A program made the position numbers and the translations under genes. A DNA stretch of 41,528 nucleotides from JBFEUI01 sp041547565. Its GTDB lineage: Bacteria > Pseudomonadota > Gammaproteobacteria > Thiohalomonadales > Thiohalomonadaceae. The first letter of the stretch is position 1. Every line of letters starts with the position of its first letter. The notes below the pieces were generated by a model. It was not told the DNA's origin. It saw only the letters and a list, made by a program, of their open reading frames with translations, and ran no database searches. Of the stretch, positions 1-8,914 are shown piece after piece. Where the stretch lies: contig JBFEUI010000012.1 in the NCBI GenBank assembly GCA_041547565.1, positions 1-41,528 of the forward strand, given 5' to 3'.

Positions 1-229
1 CGTTATTCTGGCCGAGGCCACGCGTGACGGCGAGCGGATTCGCGGTGAAGGCGATGGTAAGGCCTCCGAGATCTATGCCAAGGCCTTCGGCCAGGATGAG
101 CAGTTCTATGCGCTGTACCGCAGTTTGAATGCCTACAAGAAGGTGTTCAGCGACAAGGAGGACGTGCTGGTACTGGACCCCGACGCGGAGTTCTTCAAGT
201 ACTTCAAGGAAGCGGCCGGGGCGCGATAG
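1..229 (+). CDS. hflC: HflC, C-terminal part (membrane protease modulator)
   Basis: The window opens inside this gene; the frame starts at base 2 and ends at TAG 227-229, leaving 75 residues. The visible part reads ILAEATRDGERIRGEGDG, then AFGQDEQFYALYRSLNAYKK and a FKYFKEA tail, the usual C-terminal end of HflC-type SPFH (stomatin/prohibitin) proteins. In E. coli HflC pairs with HflK in a large inner-membrane complex that restrains the FtsH protease. The membrane anchor and most of the SPFH domain lie outside the window. The following yjeT and purA reproduce the enteric hflK-hflC-yjeT-purA order, which supports the call. Confidence 0.9.
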   Translation, partial: VILAEATRDGERIRGEGDGKASEIYAKAFGQDEQFYALYRSLNAYKKVFSDKEDVLVLDPDAEFFKYFKEAAGAR

Positions 230-240
230 TGGATGCAGGC

Positions 241-262
241 AGGGGCGGTGCATACCGCCCCT
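241..262 (+). terminator. Stem-loop after hflC
   Basis: A perfect 9-bp inverted repeat (AGGGGCGGT / ACCGCCCCT) with a GCAT loop begins 11 bases after the hflC stop. No U-tract follows, so it may be an RNA-stabilising or processing hairpin rather than an intrinsic terminator. Confidence 0.45.
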
Positions 263-331
263 GAGCATTATCGGGGCATAAAATGCACCGTGTTTCTGAT
301 AATCACCTATTCAGGTAAACTAACACACTGT

Positions 332-353
332 CCGGGCGATGCCCGGCTTTTTG
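332..353 (+). terminator. Short intrinsic terminator ahead of yjeT
   Basis: CCGGGC and GCCCGG pair across a GAT loop and are followed by CTTTTT. The stem is only 6 bp, so termination may be partial. It ends just before the yjeT ribosome-binding site, so it could end hflKC transcripts or attenuate read-through into yjeT-hisZ. Confidence 0.5.
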
Positions 354-365
354 TGTGGGGGAACC

Positions 366-554
366 ATGTGGACTGATCTGTGGGTTGCACTGGCGCTGGT
401 GATGGTGCTCGAAGGGGTGTTGCCGGCCCTGTCGCCGCGCTTCTACCGAAAGACAATGATTAATATTGTACAGATGGATTCCCGTTCGCTGCGGATGACC
501 GGTCTTGTCAGTATGGTGATCGGTGCCGTATGGCTTTATTTCATTAAACATTGA
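366..554 (+). CDS. yjeT: DUF2065 small membrane protein YjeT
   Basis: A 62-residue protein with two hydrophobic stretches, about residues 4-20 (LWVALALVMVLEGVLPAL) and 45-60 (MTGLVSMVIGAVWLYFI), separated by a polar loop containing SPRFYRK. Length, two-helix layout and position between hflC and purA match the DUF2065/YjeT family, whose function is unknown. I chose ATG 366 because GGGGGAA precedes it closely and it gives the usual family length. The in-frame ATG at 339 lies inside the terminator stem. Its stop TGA at 552-554 is immediately upstream of hisZ, so the two are probably co-transcribed. Confidence 0.85.
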   Translation: MWTDLWVALALVMVLEGVLPALSPRFYRKTMINIVQMDSRSLRMTGLVSMVIGAVWLYFIKH

Positions 555-559
555 AAACC

Positions 560-1735
560 ATGGAAAACGACCGCTGGTTATTGCCGGAAGGCATCGAAGA
601 ACTGCTACCTGCCCAGGCGGCCCGCATGGACAGGCTGCAGCGCGAACTGCTGGATATGTACCAGTGCTGGGGCTACGAGCGGGTGGTTCCCCCCTTTATC
701 GAATACCTCGATTCACTGCTCACGGGTACCGGCAACGATCTGGACCTGCAGACCTTCAAGCTGACCGATCAGCTGACCGGACGACTGATGGGGGTGCGTG
801 CGGACATGACCCCGCAGGTGGCCCGCATTGATGCGCACAACCTCAAGCGTGATGTGCCGACCCGTCTGTGCTACTTCGGTACCGTGTTGCATACCCGACC
901 CGAGAGTCACGGCGGTAGCCGTAGCCCGCTGCAGATCGGCATTGAGCTTTACGGCCATGCCGGGATTGAAAGCGATCTGGAAGTGCTGCGGCTGATGCTC
1001 CGTACCCTGAAGACCGCCGGGCTGGAACAGGTCCATATCGATCTGGGACATGTCGGTATTTTCCGGGGTCTGGCGCGCCAGGCCGGGCTGGAGAGTGATG
1101 TGGAAGCCAGTCTGTTCAATGCCCTGCAGCGCAAGGCCATTCCCGAGATTCGCGAAATTCTTGCCGCGCAGGATATAGAGGCACCGCTCAAGGCGATGCT
1201 CGATTCGCTGGCGGTACTCAATGGTGACCGAAGCGTGCTGCAGGAGGCCAAAACCCTGCTGGCCGATGCCGACAGGGGAGTGATGGCGGCACTGGAACAG
1301 TTGCAGGCGATTGCCGATGCGGTTGCCGATGCCGATGGGGTGAGTTTCCATTTCGACCTGGCTGAACTTCGTGGCTACCACTACCATACCGGTGTGGTAT
1401 TTTCGGCCTTTGTCCCCGGAGAGGGACAGGCCATTGCGCAGGGCGGACGCTATGATGATATTGGTCGGGTTTTCGGCCGGGCACGCCCCGCCACCGGTTT
1501 CAGTACCGATCTGAAGGCGCTGCTGGCGCTGGTACCTGCCCAAAACACCCCGGATCGTGGTATCTTTGCACCCTGCAGTGACGATGCGCAGCTTGCAGAA
1601 GTGATTGCGGAGTTGCGTGATAAGGGAGAACGGGTGGTGCAGGAGTTGCCCGGTCAGGTGGGGGATGCCGCTGCCATGGGGTGTGACAGAAAGCTGGTGC
1701 AGAAATCAGGGCGCTGGCAGGTAACTGAGCTATAA
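560..1735 (+). CDS. hisZ: ATP phosphoribosyltransferase regulatory subunit HisZ
   Basis: The 391-residue product is a histidyl-tRNA synthetase paralogue. It keeps class II aaRS core features such as LLPAQAARMDRLQREL near the N terminus, LTGRLMGVRADMTPQVAR around residue 80 and the GGRYDDIGRVFG motif near 300, but lacks the C-terminal anticodon-binding domain of HisS. HisZ binds the short form of HisG to make the enzyme for the first step of histidine synthesis and its feedback inhibition. Its presence predicts a short-form HisG elsewhere in the genome. ATG 560 is preferred; a TTG at 551 overlaps the yjeT stop. The hisZ-purA pairing links histidine and purine synthesis, which share AICAR, but any co-regulation is inference. 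Confidence 0.93.
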   Translation: MENDRWLLPEGIEELLPAQAARMDRLQRELLDMYQCWGYERVVPPFIEYLDSLLTGTGNDLDLQTFKLTDQLTGRLMGVRADMTPQVARIDAHNLKRDVPTRLCYFGTVLHTRPESHGGSRSPLQIGIELYGHAGIESDLEVLRLMLRTLKTAGLEQVHIDLGHVGIFRGLARQAGLESDVEASLFNALQRKAIPEIREILAAQDIEAPLKAMLDSLAVLNGDRSVLQEAKTLLADADRGVMAALEQLQAIADAVADADGVSFHFDLAELRGYHYHTGVVFSAFVPGEGQAIAQGGRYDDIGRVFGRARPATGFSTDLKALLALVPAQNTPDRGIFAPCSDDAQLAEVIAELRDKGERVVQELPGQVGDAAAMGCDRKLVQKSGRWQVTEL

Positions 1736-1777
1736 TGCTGCGGCCACTTATGACACAAGCATGATTTTGAAATAGTG

Positions 1778-1812
1778 CGGCTTTCTGTTTAACAGGTGAG
1801 CCGTCTTTTTTT
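1778..1812 (+). terminator. Terminator-like hairpin between hisZ and purA
   Basis: CGGCT (1778-1782) pairs with AGCCG (1799-1803), with CTGTT/AACAG able to pair inside, followed by a T-rich run (TCTTTTTTT, 1804-1812). It may separate hisZ and purA transcripts or attenuate purA. Confidence 0.55.
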
Positions 1813-1835
1813 GTCTGAAATTAGCGAGCGGGACA

Positions 1836-3149
1836 ATGGGGAAAAACGTAGTAGTAATCGGTACCCAGTGGGGTGATGAGGGCAAGGGCAAGGTTGTCGA
1901 TCTGCTGACTGAAAAGGCCAGTGCCGTAGTACGCTTTCAGGGAGGGCACAATGCGGGCCATACCCTGGTCATCGACGGCAAGAAGACCGTTCTTCACTTA
2001 ATACCCTCAGGCGTGCTGCGTGAGGGTGTGGAATGTTTCATCGGCAACGGTGTCGTACTGGCGCCTGATGCACTGCTCACAGAGATCGATATGCTGGAGG
2101 GCAACGGTGTGCCGGCCAGCGAGCGGCTCAAGATCAGTGAAGCCTGCACCCTGATACTTCCCTATCACATCGCGCTGGACCAGGCGCGGGAAATCGCCAG
2201 GGGCAAAAAGGCCATCGGCACCACCGGTCGCGGCATCGGGCCGGCCTACGAAGACAAGATCTCACGTCGCGGCCTGAAGGTCGGTGACATGATGCACCGC
2301 GAGCGTTTCGCCGCGCGTCTGGGTGAGGTGCTCGACTATCATAATTTTGCTCTGAAAAACTACTTCAAGACCGACACCGTCGATTTTCAGCAGGTGCTCG
2401 ACCAGGGCCTGGAGATGGCCGAGCGGCTGCGACCGATGGTGGCCGATGTCACCGGCCTGCTGCACCAGTACCGTGCCGAGGGCAAGCACATTATGTTCGA
2501 GGGTGCACAGGGTACCCTGCTGGATATCGATCACGGCACCTATCCCTATGTGACATCGTCCAACCCGACCGCCGGCGGTGCATGCACGGGAACCGGTGTC
2601 GGGCCGCGCGACCTCGATTACATTCTCGGCATCACCAAGGCCTATACCACGCGTGTGGGTGCCGGTCCGTTCCCGACCGAACTGTATGACGGTGAGGGTC
2701 TGGTCGATGAAATCGGACGCCACATGGCCGAGCAGGGTCATGAGTTCGGCTCCACCACAGGTCGTCCGCGTCGCTGCGGCTGGCTGGATGCCGTTTCGCT
2801 GCGCCGCTCGGTGGAGATCAACAGCCTTAGCGGAATCTGCCTGACCAAGCTCGATGTGCTCGACGGCCTGGAGGTTCTGCGTATCGCAACCGGCTACGAG
2901 TGCGATGGCAAGAGTCTCGACACGCCGCCTATTGGGGCCGATGCCTATGAGCAGTGCAAGCCTGAGTATATCGAGGTGCCCGGTTGGAGTGGTACGACCG
3001 TGGGCGTGCGCAACTACGATGACCTGCCGGACAATGCCAAGGCCTACATCAAGAAAATTGAAGAGGTGGTAGGTGTACCGGTTGATATTATTTCCACCGG
3101 ACCTGACCGGGAGGATACGATCGTCCTGCGCGATCCCTATGCAGTCTGA
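1836..3149 (+). CDS. purA: Adenylosuccinate synthetase
   Basis: The 437-residue enzyme joins IMP and aspartate using GTP, the first committed step from IMP to AMP. The N-terminal P-loop GDEGKGK spans residues 13-19, with catalytic Asp14, and GGHNAGHT (36-43) supplies the catalytic His42. GTTGRGIGPAYEDK, FEGAQGTLLDIDHGTYPYVT and STTGRPRRCGW are further family blocks. Length matches the bacterial family. It is preceded by a terminator-like hairpin and followed by a strong terminator, so it may be its own transcription unit, though a purA-specific promoter was not clear. Confidence 0.98.
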   Translation: MGKNVVVIGTQWGDEGKGKVVDLLTEKASAVVRFQGGHNAGHTLVIDGKKTVLHLIPSGVLREGVECFIGNGVVLAPDALLTEIDMLEGNGVPASERLKISEACTLILPYHIALDQAREIARGKKAIGTTGRGIGPAYEDKISRRGLKVGDMMHRERFAARLGEVLDYHNFALKNYFKTDTVDFQQVLDQGLEMAERLRPMVADVTGLLHQYRAEGKHIMFEGAQGTLLDIDHGTYPYVTSSNPTAGGACTGTGVGPRDLDYILGITKAYTTRVGAGPFPTELYDGEGLVDEIGRHMAEQGHEFGSTTGRPRRCGWLDAVSLRRSVEINSLSGICLTKLDVLDGLEVLRIATGYECDGKSLDTPPIGADAYEQCKPEYIEVPGWSGTTVGVRNYDDLPDNAKAYIKKIEEVVGVPVDIISTGPDREDTIVLRDPYAV

Positions 3150-3173
3150 TTGTTAATATTCATTATTTGTTTT

Positions 3174-3212
3174 AAGCCCGATATCGCTGTGCGGTATCGG
3201 GCTTTTTCTTTT
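3174..3212 (+). terminator. Intrinsic terminator of purA
   Basis: AAGCCCGATA (3174-3183) pairs perfectly with TATCGGGCTT (3195-3204), followed by TTTTTCTTTT. It lies 25 bases past the purA stop and is a textbook intrinsic terminator. Confidence 0.9.
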
Positions 3213-3238
3213 CCGGACTGAGCATTTGTTATGCCTTC

Positions 3239-3266
3239 TTGACAACCGTTCTCATTGACCTAGTTT
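3239..3266 (+). promoter_or_regulatory. Candidate sigma-70 promoter for sucAB-lpd
   Basis: A perfect -35 TTGACA (3239-3244) is followed after 16 bases by TAGTTT (3261-3266), a weak -10. It sits just after the purA terminator and about 125 bases before the sucA start, implying a leader of roughly 120 nt. The weak -10 is compatible with an activator-dependent promoter, but that is inference. Confidence 0.45.
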
Positions 3267-3390
3267 CATTACTTAAGAGGAGTCGAGCCGAAAACCTGAA
3301 TTGATGCGAGAGGGGATTTTTCATCTCGGCGATACAGGTCACAATAACCACTCAAGCTATATGGACGCGCCGCGAAAGAAAGAGACATCT

Positions 3391-6210
3391 ATGAGCGATA
3401 GATGGTCCACCTCCATGTTGGATGGCGGAAATGCATCGTATATCGAGCAGCTCTATGACGACTTCCTTAATGATCCGCAAAGCGTTGATGAGAAGTGGCG
3501 CCGTTATTTCTCCGCTCTGCTACCCTCGCAAAGCGCTCAGGTCGATGTGTCACATTTCCCGGTGCGGGAGCAGTTCCGCCATCTGAGTCGCAAGGCGGGT
3601 GCTGTCGTTCGACAGGTCGGCGGCGACGAGTCAGAGCAGAGCCGCAAACAGGTTCATGTGCTGCAACTGATTAACGCCTACCGCTTTCGCGGGCACCAGT
3701 GGGCCAGGATCGATCCACTGGAACAGCGTGAGTTTTTCGATATCCCTGAACTGCGTCTCGACTATCACGGTCTGTCGGAGGATGACCTGGATACGGTCTT
3801 CAATACCGGTTCGCTGGTTGGTCCCGGAACGGCGACACTCAGGGAGATTATCGATATTGCCTCCTCCACCTACTGCGGCACGCTCGGTGCCGAGTACATG
3901 CACATTACCAATACGGTAGAAAAACGCTGGTTGCAAAATTACCTGGAGGGCCAGCGCGGCAGGCCGGATTTTTCTGCCGAGAAACGTCGCCATATTCTGC
4001 GGCAGTTGATTGCCGCCGAGGGGCTGGAGCAGTACCTGCACCGAAAATATGTGGGGCAAAAGCGTTTTTCCCTGGAAGGTGGTGATGCCTTCATACCGTT
4101 GCTGCACGAGCTGATTCAACGAGGGGGGGAGCAGCAGGTCAAGGAGATCGCGGTCGGCATGGCCCACCGTGGGCGGCTTAATGTGTTGGTCAATGTGTTG
4201 GGAAAAACTCCGAGTGAATTGTTCCAGGAGTTTGAAGGCAAGGAGCGGGGCAATACGGTGGGCACGGGCGACGTGAAATACCACATGGGCTTTTCGTCGA
4301 ATATTCGCACCGCGGCGGGGCCGGTGCATGTGGTGCTTGCCTTCAATCCCTCTCATCTTGAGATTGTCGGACCGGTGGTTGAGGGATCGGTGCGTGCCAG
4401 ACAGGATCGGAGGGAGGACAAAAACGGCAAGGAAGTGATACCGATACTGGTGCACGGGGATGCATCATTCTCCGGGCAGGGGGTTGTCATGGAAACCTTC
4501 AATATGTCCCAGTCGCGCGGCTACTCGACCAAGGGGACGCTCCATGTGGTGCTCAACAACCAGATCGGCTTTACCACCAGCAACCAGGAGGACGCCCGCT
4601 CAACCTTTTACTGCACCGATGTGGCGAAGATGGTCAATGCGCCTATTTTCCATGTCAACGGTGATGATCCGGATGCAGTGGTGTTCGCCGCCAAACTGGC
4701 GATGGACTACCGCATGATGTTTCTGAAAGATGTCGTCATTGACCTGGTCTGCTATCGCCGCCATGGCCATAGTGAAGCGGATGAACCGATGGCTACCCAG
4801 CCGATGATGTACAAACGTATCCGCAAGATGCCAACCACGGCAAAGCTCTATGCGGGCAAACTGATGACCGATGGCGTGGTTAGCGAGGAGCGGGTGCGCC
4901 GGGAGATCGATGAGTACCGCGATGCCTTGTCGGCGGGTGAATGTGTCGTCGAGGAGTTCATTCCCTCCGGGGAGGCCAAATATCCCTACCACTACGACTG
5001 GAGCAGTTTCGGTGCCGTCGACGCCTCCGATACAATCTTTACGCATGTACCGCATGAGACGCTGCTGCGGCTTTATCGGCAACTGGACAATTTGCCCGAG
5101 GATTTCGTACTGCAGCCGAACGTGGCAAAGATACTGGACAGCCGGGCGCGTATGGTCAGGGGCGAGATACCCGTAGACTGGGGTTTTGCAGAAATCATGG
5201 CCTATGCCAGCCTGATCAATCACGGTTTTGCCGTGCGACTGTCCGGGCAGGATTCAGGGCGGGGTACATTTTTTCACCGCCATGCCGTGCTGTATAACCA
5301 GGAGGATGGCAGCACCCACATACCACTGCGTAACATGGCAGAGGAGCAGGCGAGTTTTCTGGTGATCAATTCACTGCTGTCAGAAGAGGCGGTGCTCGCC
5401 TTTGAGTATGGCTATGCCACGACCGATCCGCAGACACTGACCATCTGGGAGGCGCAGTTCGGTGATTTTGCCAACAATGCCCAGGTTGTCATCGATCAGT
5501 TTATCAGTGCCGGTGAGCAGAAATGGAACCGGCTGACCGGACTTGTCATGTTGTTGCCGCACGGTCTGGAAGGACAGGGACCGGAGCACTCATCGGCGCG
5601 CCTGGAACGCTATCTGCAACTGTGCGCCCAGCACAATATGCAGGTGTGCGTGCCTACCAATGCCGCGCAGATTTTTCATCTTCTGCGCCGCCAGATGCTT
5701 ATGCCGGTAAGAAAGCCGCTGGTGGTGATGACGCCCAAGAGCCTGCTGCGTCTACAATCCGCGTCCAGTCCGCTTGAGGCTTTGACCGCCGGGCGATTCC
5801 ACGAGGTGCTGCCAGATGGGCATGTGGCGGATGACAAAAAGGTGCGGACGGTTATCCTCTGTAGTGGCAAGGTCTACTACGATTTGCATGATCGCCGCCT
5901 GAAAGATGGCCGTGACGATGTGGCCATCATCCGTTTCGAACAGCTTTATCCATTCCCCGAGGTGGATGCCAAGCGTGAGATACGCCGCTATGCAAAGGCG
6001 ACGCGCTTTGTCTGGTGTCAGGAGGAGCCGATGAACCAGGGGGCATGGTATTCGAGCCAGCATCATATGCGTGATGCGATCGGGCGTGATAACTATCTGG
6101 AGTATGCCGGGCGCCCACTGCTTGCAGCCCCCGCGGTCGGCTATCCCTGGTTGCATGTAGAGCAATTGAAGGCCCTGGTAGACGAGGCGCTGGGCAAGAA
6201 ACAAAAATAA
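3391..6210 (+). CDS. sucA: 2-oxoglutarate dehydrogenase E1 component
   Basis: The thiamine-diphosphate-dependent E1 subunit decarboxylates 2-oxoglutarate in the TCA cycle. With the chosen start it is 939 residues (E. coli SucA is 933). The N terminus aligns with the family block around SYIEQLYDDFLNDPQSVDEKW. AHRGRLN carries the conserved His259. The ThDP/Mg motif runs from GDA (356-358) to NN (389-390). The C-terminal transketolase-like half includes EYGYATTDP and WCQEEPMNQGAW. ATG 3391 was preferred over TTG 3301, ATG 3304 and ATG 3361 because those add up to 30 residues unlike the family. It is followed after 10 bases by sucB. Confidence 0.96.
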   Translation: MSDRWSTSMLDGGNASYIEQLYDDFLNDPQSVDEKWRRYFSALLPSQSAQVDVSHFPVREQFRHLSRKAGAVVRQVGGDESEQSRKQVHVLQLINAYRFRGHQWARIDPLEQREFFDIPELRLDYHGLSEDDLDTVFNTGSLVGPGTATLREIIDIASSTYCGTLGAEYMHITNTVEKRWLQNYLEGQRGRPDFSAEKRRHILRQLIAAEGLEQYLHRKYVGQKRFSLEGGDAFIPLLHELIQRGGEQQVKEIAVGMAHRGRLNVLVNVLGKTPSELFQEFEGKERGNTVGTGDVKYHMGFSSNIRTAAGPVHVVLAFNPSHLEIVGPVVEGSVRARQDRREDKNGKEVIPILVHGDASFSGQGVVMETFNMSQSRGYSTKGTLHVVLNNQIGFTTSNQEDARSTFYCTDVAKMVNAPIFHVNGDDPDAVVFAAKLAMDYRMMFLKDVVIDLVCYRRHGHSEADEPMATQPMMYKRIRKMPTTAKLYAGKLMTDGVVSEERVRREIDEYRDALSAGECVVEEFIPSGEAKYPYHYDWSSFGAVDASDTIFTHVPHETLLRLYRQLDNLPEDFVLQPNVAKILDSRARMVRGEIPVDWGFAEIMAYASLINHGFAVRLSGQDSGRGTFFHRHAVLYNQEDGSTHIPLRNMAEEQASFLVINSLLSEEAVLAFEYGYATTDPQTLTIWEAQFGDFANNAQVVIDQFISAGEQKWNRLTGLVMLLPHGLEGQGPEHSSARLERYLQLCAQHNMQVCVPTNAAQIFHLLRRQMLMPVRKPLVVMTPKSLLRLQSASSPLEALTAGRFHEVLPDGHVADDKKVRTVILCSGKVYYDLHDRRLKDGRDDVAIIRFEQLYPFPEVDAKREIRRYAKATRFVWCQEEPMNQGAWYSSQHHMRDAIGRDNYLEYAGRPLLAAPAVGYPWLHVEQLKALVDEALGKKQK

Positions 6211-6220
6211 GGGATTTCGC

Positions 6221-7402
6221 ATGTCTATTGAGATCAAGGTTCCTGATTTTCCCGAGTCTGTCAGCGACGGCACCCTGGTGACATGGCACAGGAAACCGGG
6301 GGAACCGGTCGCGCGCGACGAGGTGCTCGCCGATATCGAGACCGACAAGGTGGTATTTGAAGTGCCGAGCCCGGAAGACGGCGTTGTCGAAGAACTGCTG
6401 GTTGAACCTGATACGGTGGTCGAGGCGGGGCAGGTGATTGCGCGCATCTTGAAGGGCGGGGCTGTAGCTAAAGAGGAAAGGACGACCGTGGTGCAAAAGG
6501 CGCAAGCAGCCGAAACGGCCGAGATACTGGTGACACCTTCGGCAAAAAAACTGATTGCAGAGAAGGGGCTGGCAAGCGAACGCATTCGCGGCAGCGGCAA
6601 GGACGGGCGCATTCTCAAGGAGGATGTGATCAAGCATCTAGAAACGCAGGGTGCTGCGGCATCAGATGAGGGAGCGACAGCCGCGGATGCTGCGGCTGGT
6701 GTGCGACCGGAGAAGCGTGTCCCCATGACACGCCTGCGCGCACGCATTGCCGAGCGGCTGGTCGAGGCGCAGCATAATGCCGCGATCCTGACCACGTTTA
6801 ACGAGATTAACATGCAGCCGGTGATGGCACTGCGAGGGCAATACCGAGAGGTGTTTGAAAAGCGACACGGCACACGCCTCGGTTTTATGTCATTTTTCGT
6901 CAAGGCGGTGGTGGAGGCGCTAAGGCGCTTCCCCGAGGTGAACGCCTCTATCGACGGCAAGGACCTGGTCTATCACGGTTATTTTGACATCGGCATCGCC
7001 GTGGGATCACCCCGCGGACTGGTTGTGCCCATACTGCGTGATGCGGATCTGCTTACCATGGCGCAGATTGAGCAGCAGATTGCCGATTTCGGGCAACGTG
7101 CCCAGGACGCTGCGCTGTCACTGGATGAGATAACCGGCGGCACCTTCAGTATCACCAACGGTGGCGTGTTCGGTTCGCTGCTTTCCACCCCCATTCTTAA
7201 TCCCCCGCAAAGTGCTATTCTAGGCATGCACAAAATTGAGAAGCGCCCTGTGGTTGAGAACGATGAAATTGTTATCCGCCCGATGATGTATGTGGCACTG
7301 TCCTATGACCACCGGATTGTTGACGGTCGCGAGGCCGTGCAATTTCTTGTAACCATCAAGGATATGATTGAAGATCCAACACGAATGTTGTTAGAGGTTT
7401 AA
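6221..7402 (+). CDS. sucB: 2-oxoglutarate dehydrogenase E2, dihydrolipoyl succinyltransferase
   Basis: The 393-residue E2 core transfers the succinyl group to CoA. It has an N-terminal lipoyl domain (about 1-78) with the lipoylated lysine in DIETDKV (Lys43). An Ala/Glu-rich linker leads to a peripheral-subunit-binding domain around 105-145 (TPSAKKLIAEKGL, GSGKDGRILKEDV). The C-terminal catalytic domain has the active-site SYDHRIVDG (His and Asp of HxxxDG). The single lipoyl domain and succinyl-type sequence, together with sucA upstream, favour SucB over the pyruvate E2. The 12-base gap to lpd suggests one operon. Confidence 0.96.
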   Translation: MSIEIKVPDFPESVSDGTLVTWHRKPGEPVARDEVLADIETDKVVFEVPSPEDGVVEELLVEPDTVVEAGQVIARILKGGAVAKEERTTVVQKAQAAETAEILVTPSAKKLIAEKGLASERIRGSGKDGRILKEDVIKHLETQGAAASDEGATAADAAAGVRPEKRVPMTRLRARIAERLVEAQHNAAILTTFNEINMQPVMALRGQYREVFEKRHGTRLGFMSFFVKAVVEALRRFPEVNASIDGKDLVYHGYFDIGIAVGSPRGLVVPILRDADLLTMAQIEQQIADFGQRAQDAALSLDEITGGTFSITNGGVFGSLLSTPILNPPQSAILGMHKIEKRPVVENDEIVIRPMMYVALSYDHRIVDGREAVQFLVTIKDMIEDPTRMLLEV

Positions 7403-7414
7403 GCAATAACGAGC

Positions 7415-8842
7415 ATGGATACATATGATGTTGTGGTGATCGGTGCCGGTCCTGCCGGCTATGTCGCGGCGATTCGCTGTGCGCAGTTGGGGATGAAAAC
7501 GGCCTGTGTCGATGACTGGATGAATAACGGCAAACCATCACCCGGTGGCACCTGTCTGAATGTGGGGTGTATTCCCTCCAAGGCACTGCTCGAATCTTCT
7601 GCGCTGTACGAGAAGGTGGCGCAGGATATGGCCGAGCATGGCATCAAGGCCAGAGGGGTTGCACTGGATTTGGCTGCCATGATGCAGCGCAAGGAGGCGG
7701 TTGTCGGGGAGCTGACCTCCGGTGTCCAGACACTGTTGCGTGCAAACGGCGTTACGTTGATCAGCGGCAGGGGCAGGCTGCAGACGGACAAGACGGTCCG
7801 CGTCGTACAGGACAAAAAGAACAAGCCACTGCTGTTGGCGGCGCAACACATTATCCTTGCCCCGGGCTCGTCCCCGAGAGCACACCCCGCCGTGCCGTGT
7901 GACGGCAAGCATGTGGTGGACTCCTCGGGCGCGCTTGCGTTTGATGCGGTACCTGAGACAGTGGGAGTGATAGGCGCCGGCGTGATCGGGCTTGAACTGG
8001 GAAGCGTCTGGCGCCGTCTCGGCTCCAGGGTGACACTGCTAAAAACCGGTAAGGGAATCCTTCCCGGTGTCGATCAGCAGGTTGTTCGAATCGCACAGCA
8101 GCAGTACAAAAAGCAGGGGCTGGAATTCCGGTTTGACAGCAATGTGGTCGGCAGTGCCATCAAAGGCGGCAAGGTGGAACTGCATGTCGAGCAGAAGGAC
8201 GGCGAGAACAGGCTGAGCTTCGATAAAGTGATTGTTGCCGTAGGCCGCACGCCCAACACGGCGGATTTATTTGATGAGCAGGCAGGCATAGTGCTCGATG
8301 AGCATGGCTTTATTCAGGTTGATGGGAAATGCCGCACGGACGTTGCCGGCGTGTATGCGGTGGGTGATGTGGTACGCGGACCGATGCTGGCACACAAGGG
8401 ATCGGAAGAGGGTGTCATGGTGGCTGAACTGATCGCCGGGCATCATGCGGAGGTCAATTATGACACCATCCCTTCGGTGATCTACACACATCCCGAGGTG
8501 GCCTGGTGCGGCAAGGGTGAGCAGGAATTAAAGAGCTCCGGTATTGACTATAAAACGGGCAGCTTCCCCTTTGCCGCCAATGGCAGGGCCCGTGCCGGCG
8601 GAGAGTCCGCCGGACTGATAAAGGTGTTGGCGGATGCGGAGAGTGACAGGGTGCTCGGCGTACACATGGTCGGCCCCCATGTCTCCGAGTTGATTGCCCA
8701 GGCGGTTATTGCGATGGAGTTTAATGCCAGCAGCGAAGACCTGGCGCTGACGGTTTTCGCCCATCCGTCCTTGTCGGAGACGCTGCATGAGGCGGCACTG
8801 GATGTGGCGGGCAATGCGATACACAAGGCGCGGCCCAAATAG
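7415..8842 (+). CDS. lpd: Dihydrolipoyl dehydrogenase (E3)
   Basis: The 475-residue flavoprotein re-oxidises the lipoyl arms of E2 with NAD+. It has the FAD-binding GAGPAG (10-15), the redox disulfide GGTCLNVGC (Cys47/Cys52), a central NAD-binding fold (GVIGAGVIGLELGSVW), the second FAD block VYAVGDVV and the C-terminal HPSLSETLHEA with the catalytic His-Glu pair. As the last gene of sucA-sucB-lpd it probably serves the 2-oxoglutarate complex specifically, though the same E3 could also serve pyruvate dehydrogenase or the glycine cleavage system. Confidence 0.96.
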   Translation: MDTYDVVVIGAGPAGYVAAIRCAQLGMKTACVDDWMNNGKPSPGGTCLNVGCIPSKALLESSALYEKVAQDMAEHGIKARGVALDLAAMMQRKEAVVGELTSGVQTLLRANGVTLISGRGRLQTDKTVRVVQDKKNKPLLLAAQHIILAPGSSPRAHPAVPCDGKHVVDSSGALAFDAVPETVGVIGAGVIGLELGSVWRRLGSRVTLLKTGKGILPGVDQQVVRIAQQQYKKQGLEFRFDSNVVGSAIKGGKVELHVEQKDGENRLSFDKVIVAVGRTPNTADLFDEQAGIVLDEHGFIQVDGKCRTDVAGVYAVGDVVRGPMLAHKGSEEGVMVAELIAGHHAEVNYDTIPSVIYTHPEVAWCGKGEQELKSSGIDYKTGSFPFAANGRARAGGESAGLIKVLADAESDRVLGVHMVGPHVSELIAQAVIAMEFNASSEDLALTVFAHPSLSETLHEAALDVAGNAIHKARPK

Positions 8843-8854
8843 GCTGACAGTAGT

Positions 8855-8892
8855 GATAAAAAAAGCCTGGCTATTGCCAGGCTTTTTTTATC
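8855..8892. terminator. Bidirectional terminator between lpd and thrC
   Basis: A perfect 17-bp palindrome with a TATT loop: GCCTGGC/GCCAGGC flanked by A7 and T7 runs. It provides a GC-rich stem with a U-tract on both strands and so can end both the suc operon and the convergent threonine synthase transcript. Confidence 0.93.
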
Positions 8893-8914
8893 GTCGATAT
8901 AGCTGGCGGCCTGT

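Noticed and set aside
3301..3390. A 30-residue N-terminal extension of SucA
   Set aside because: The family begins around the YIEQLYDDF block; ATG 3391 gives the normal length.
5752..6960. A 402-codon minus-strand frame across the end of sucA and start of sucB
   Set aside because: It is antisense to two well-supported genes and has no recognisable domain.
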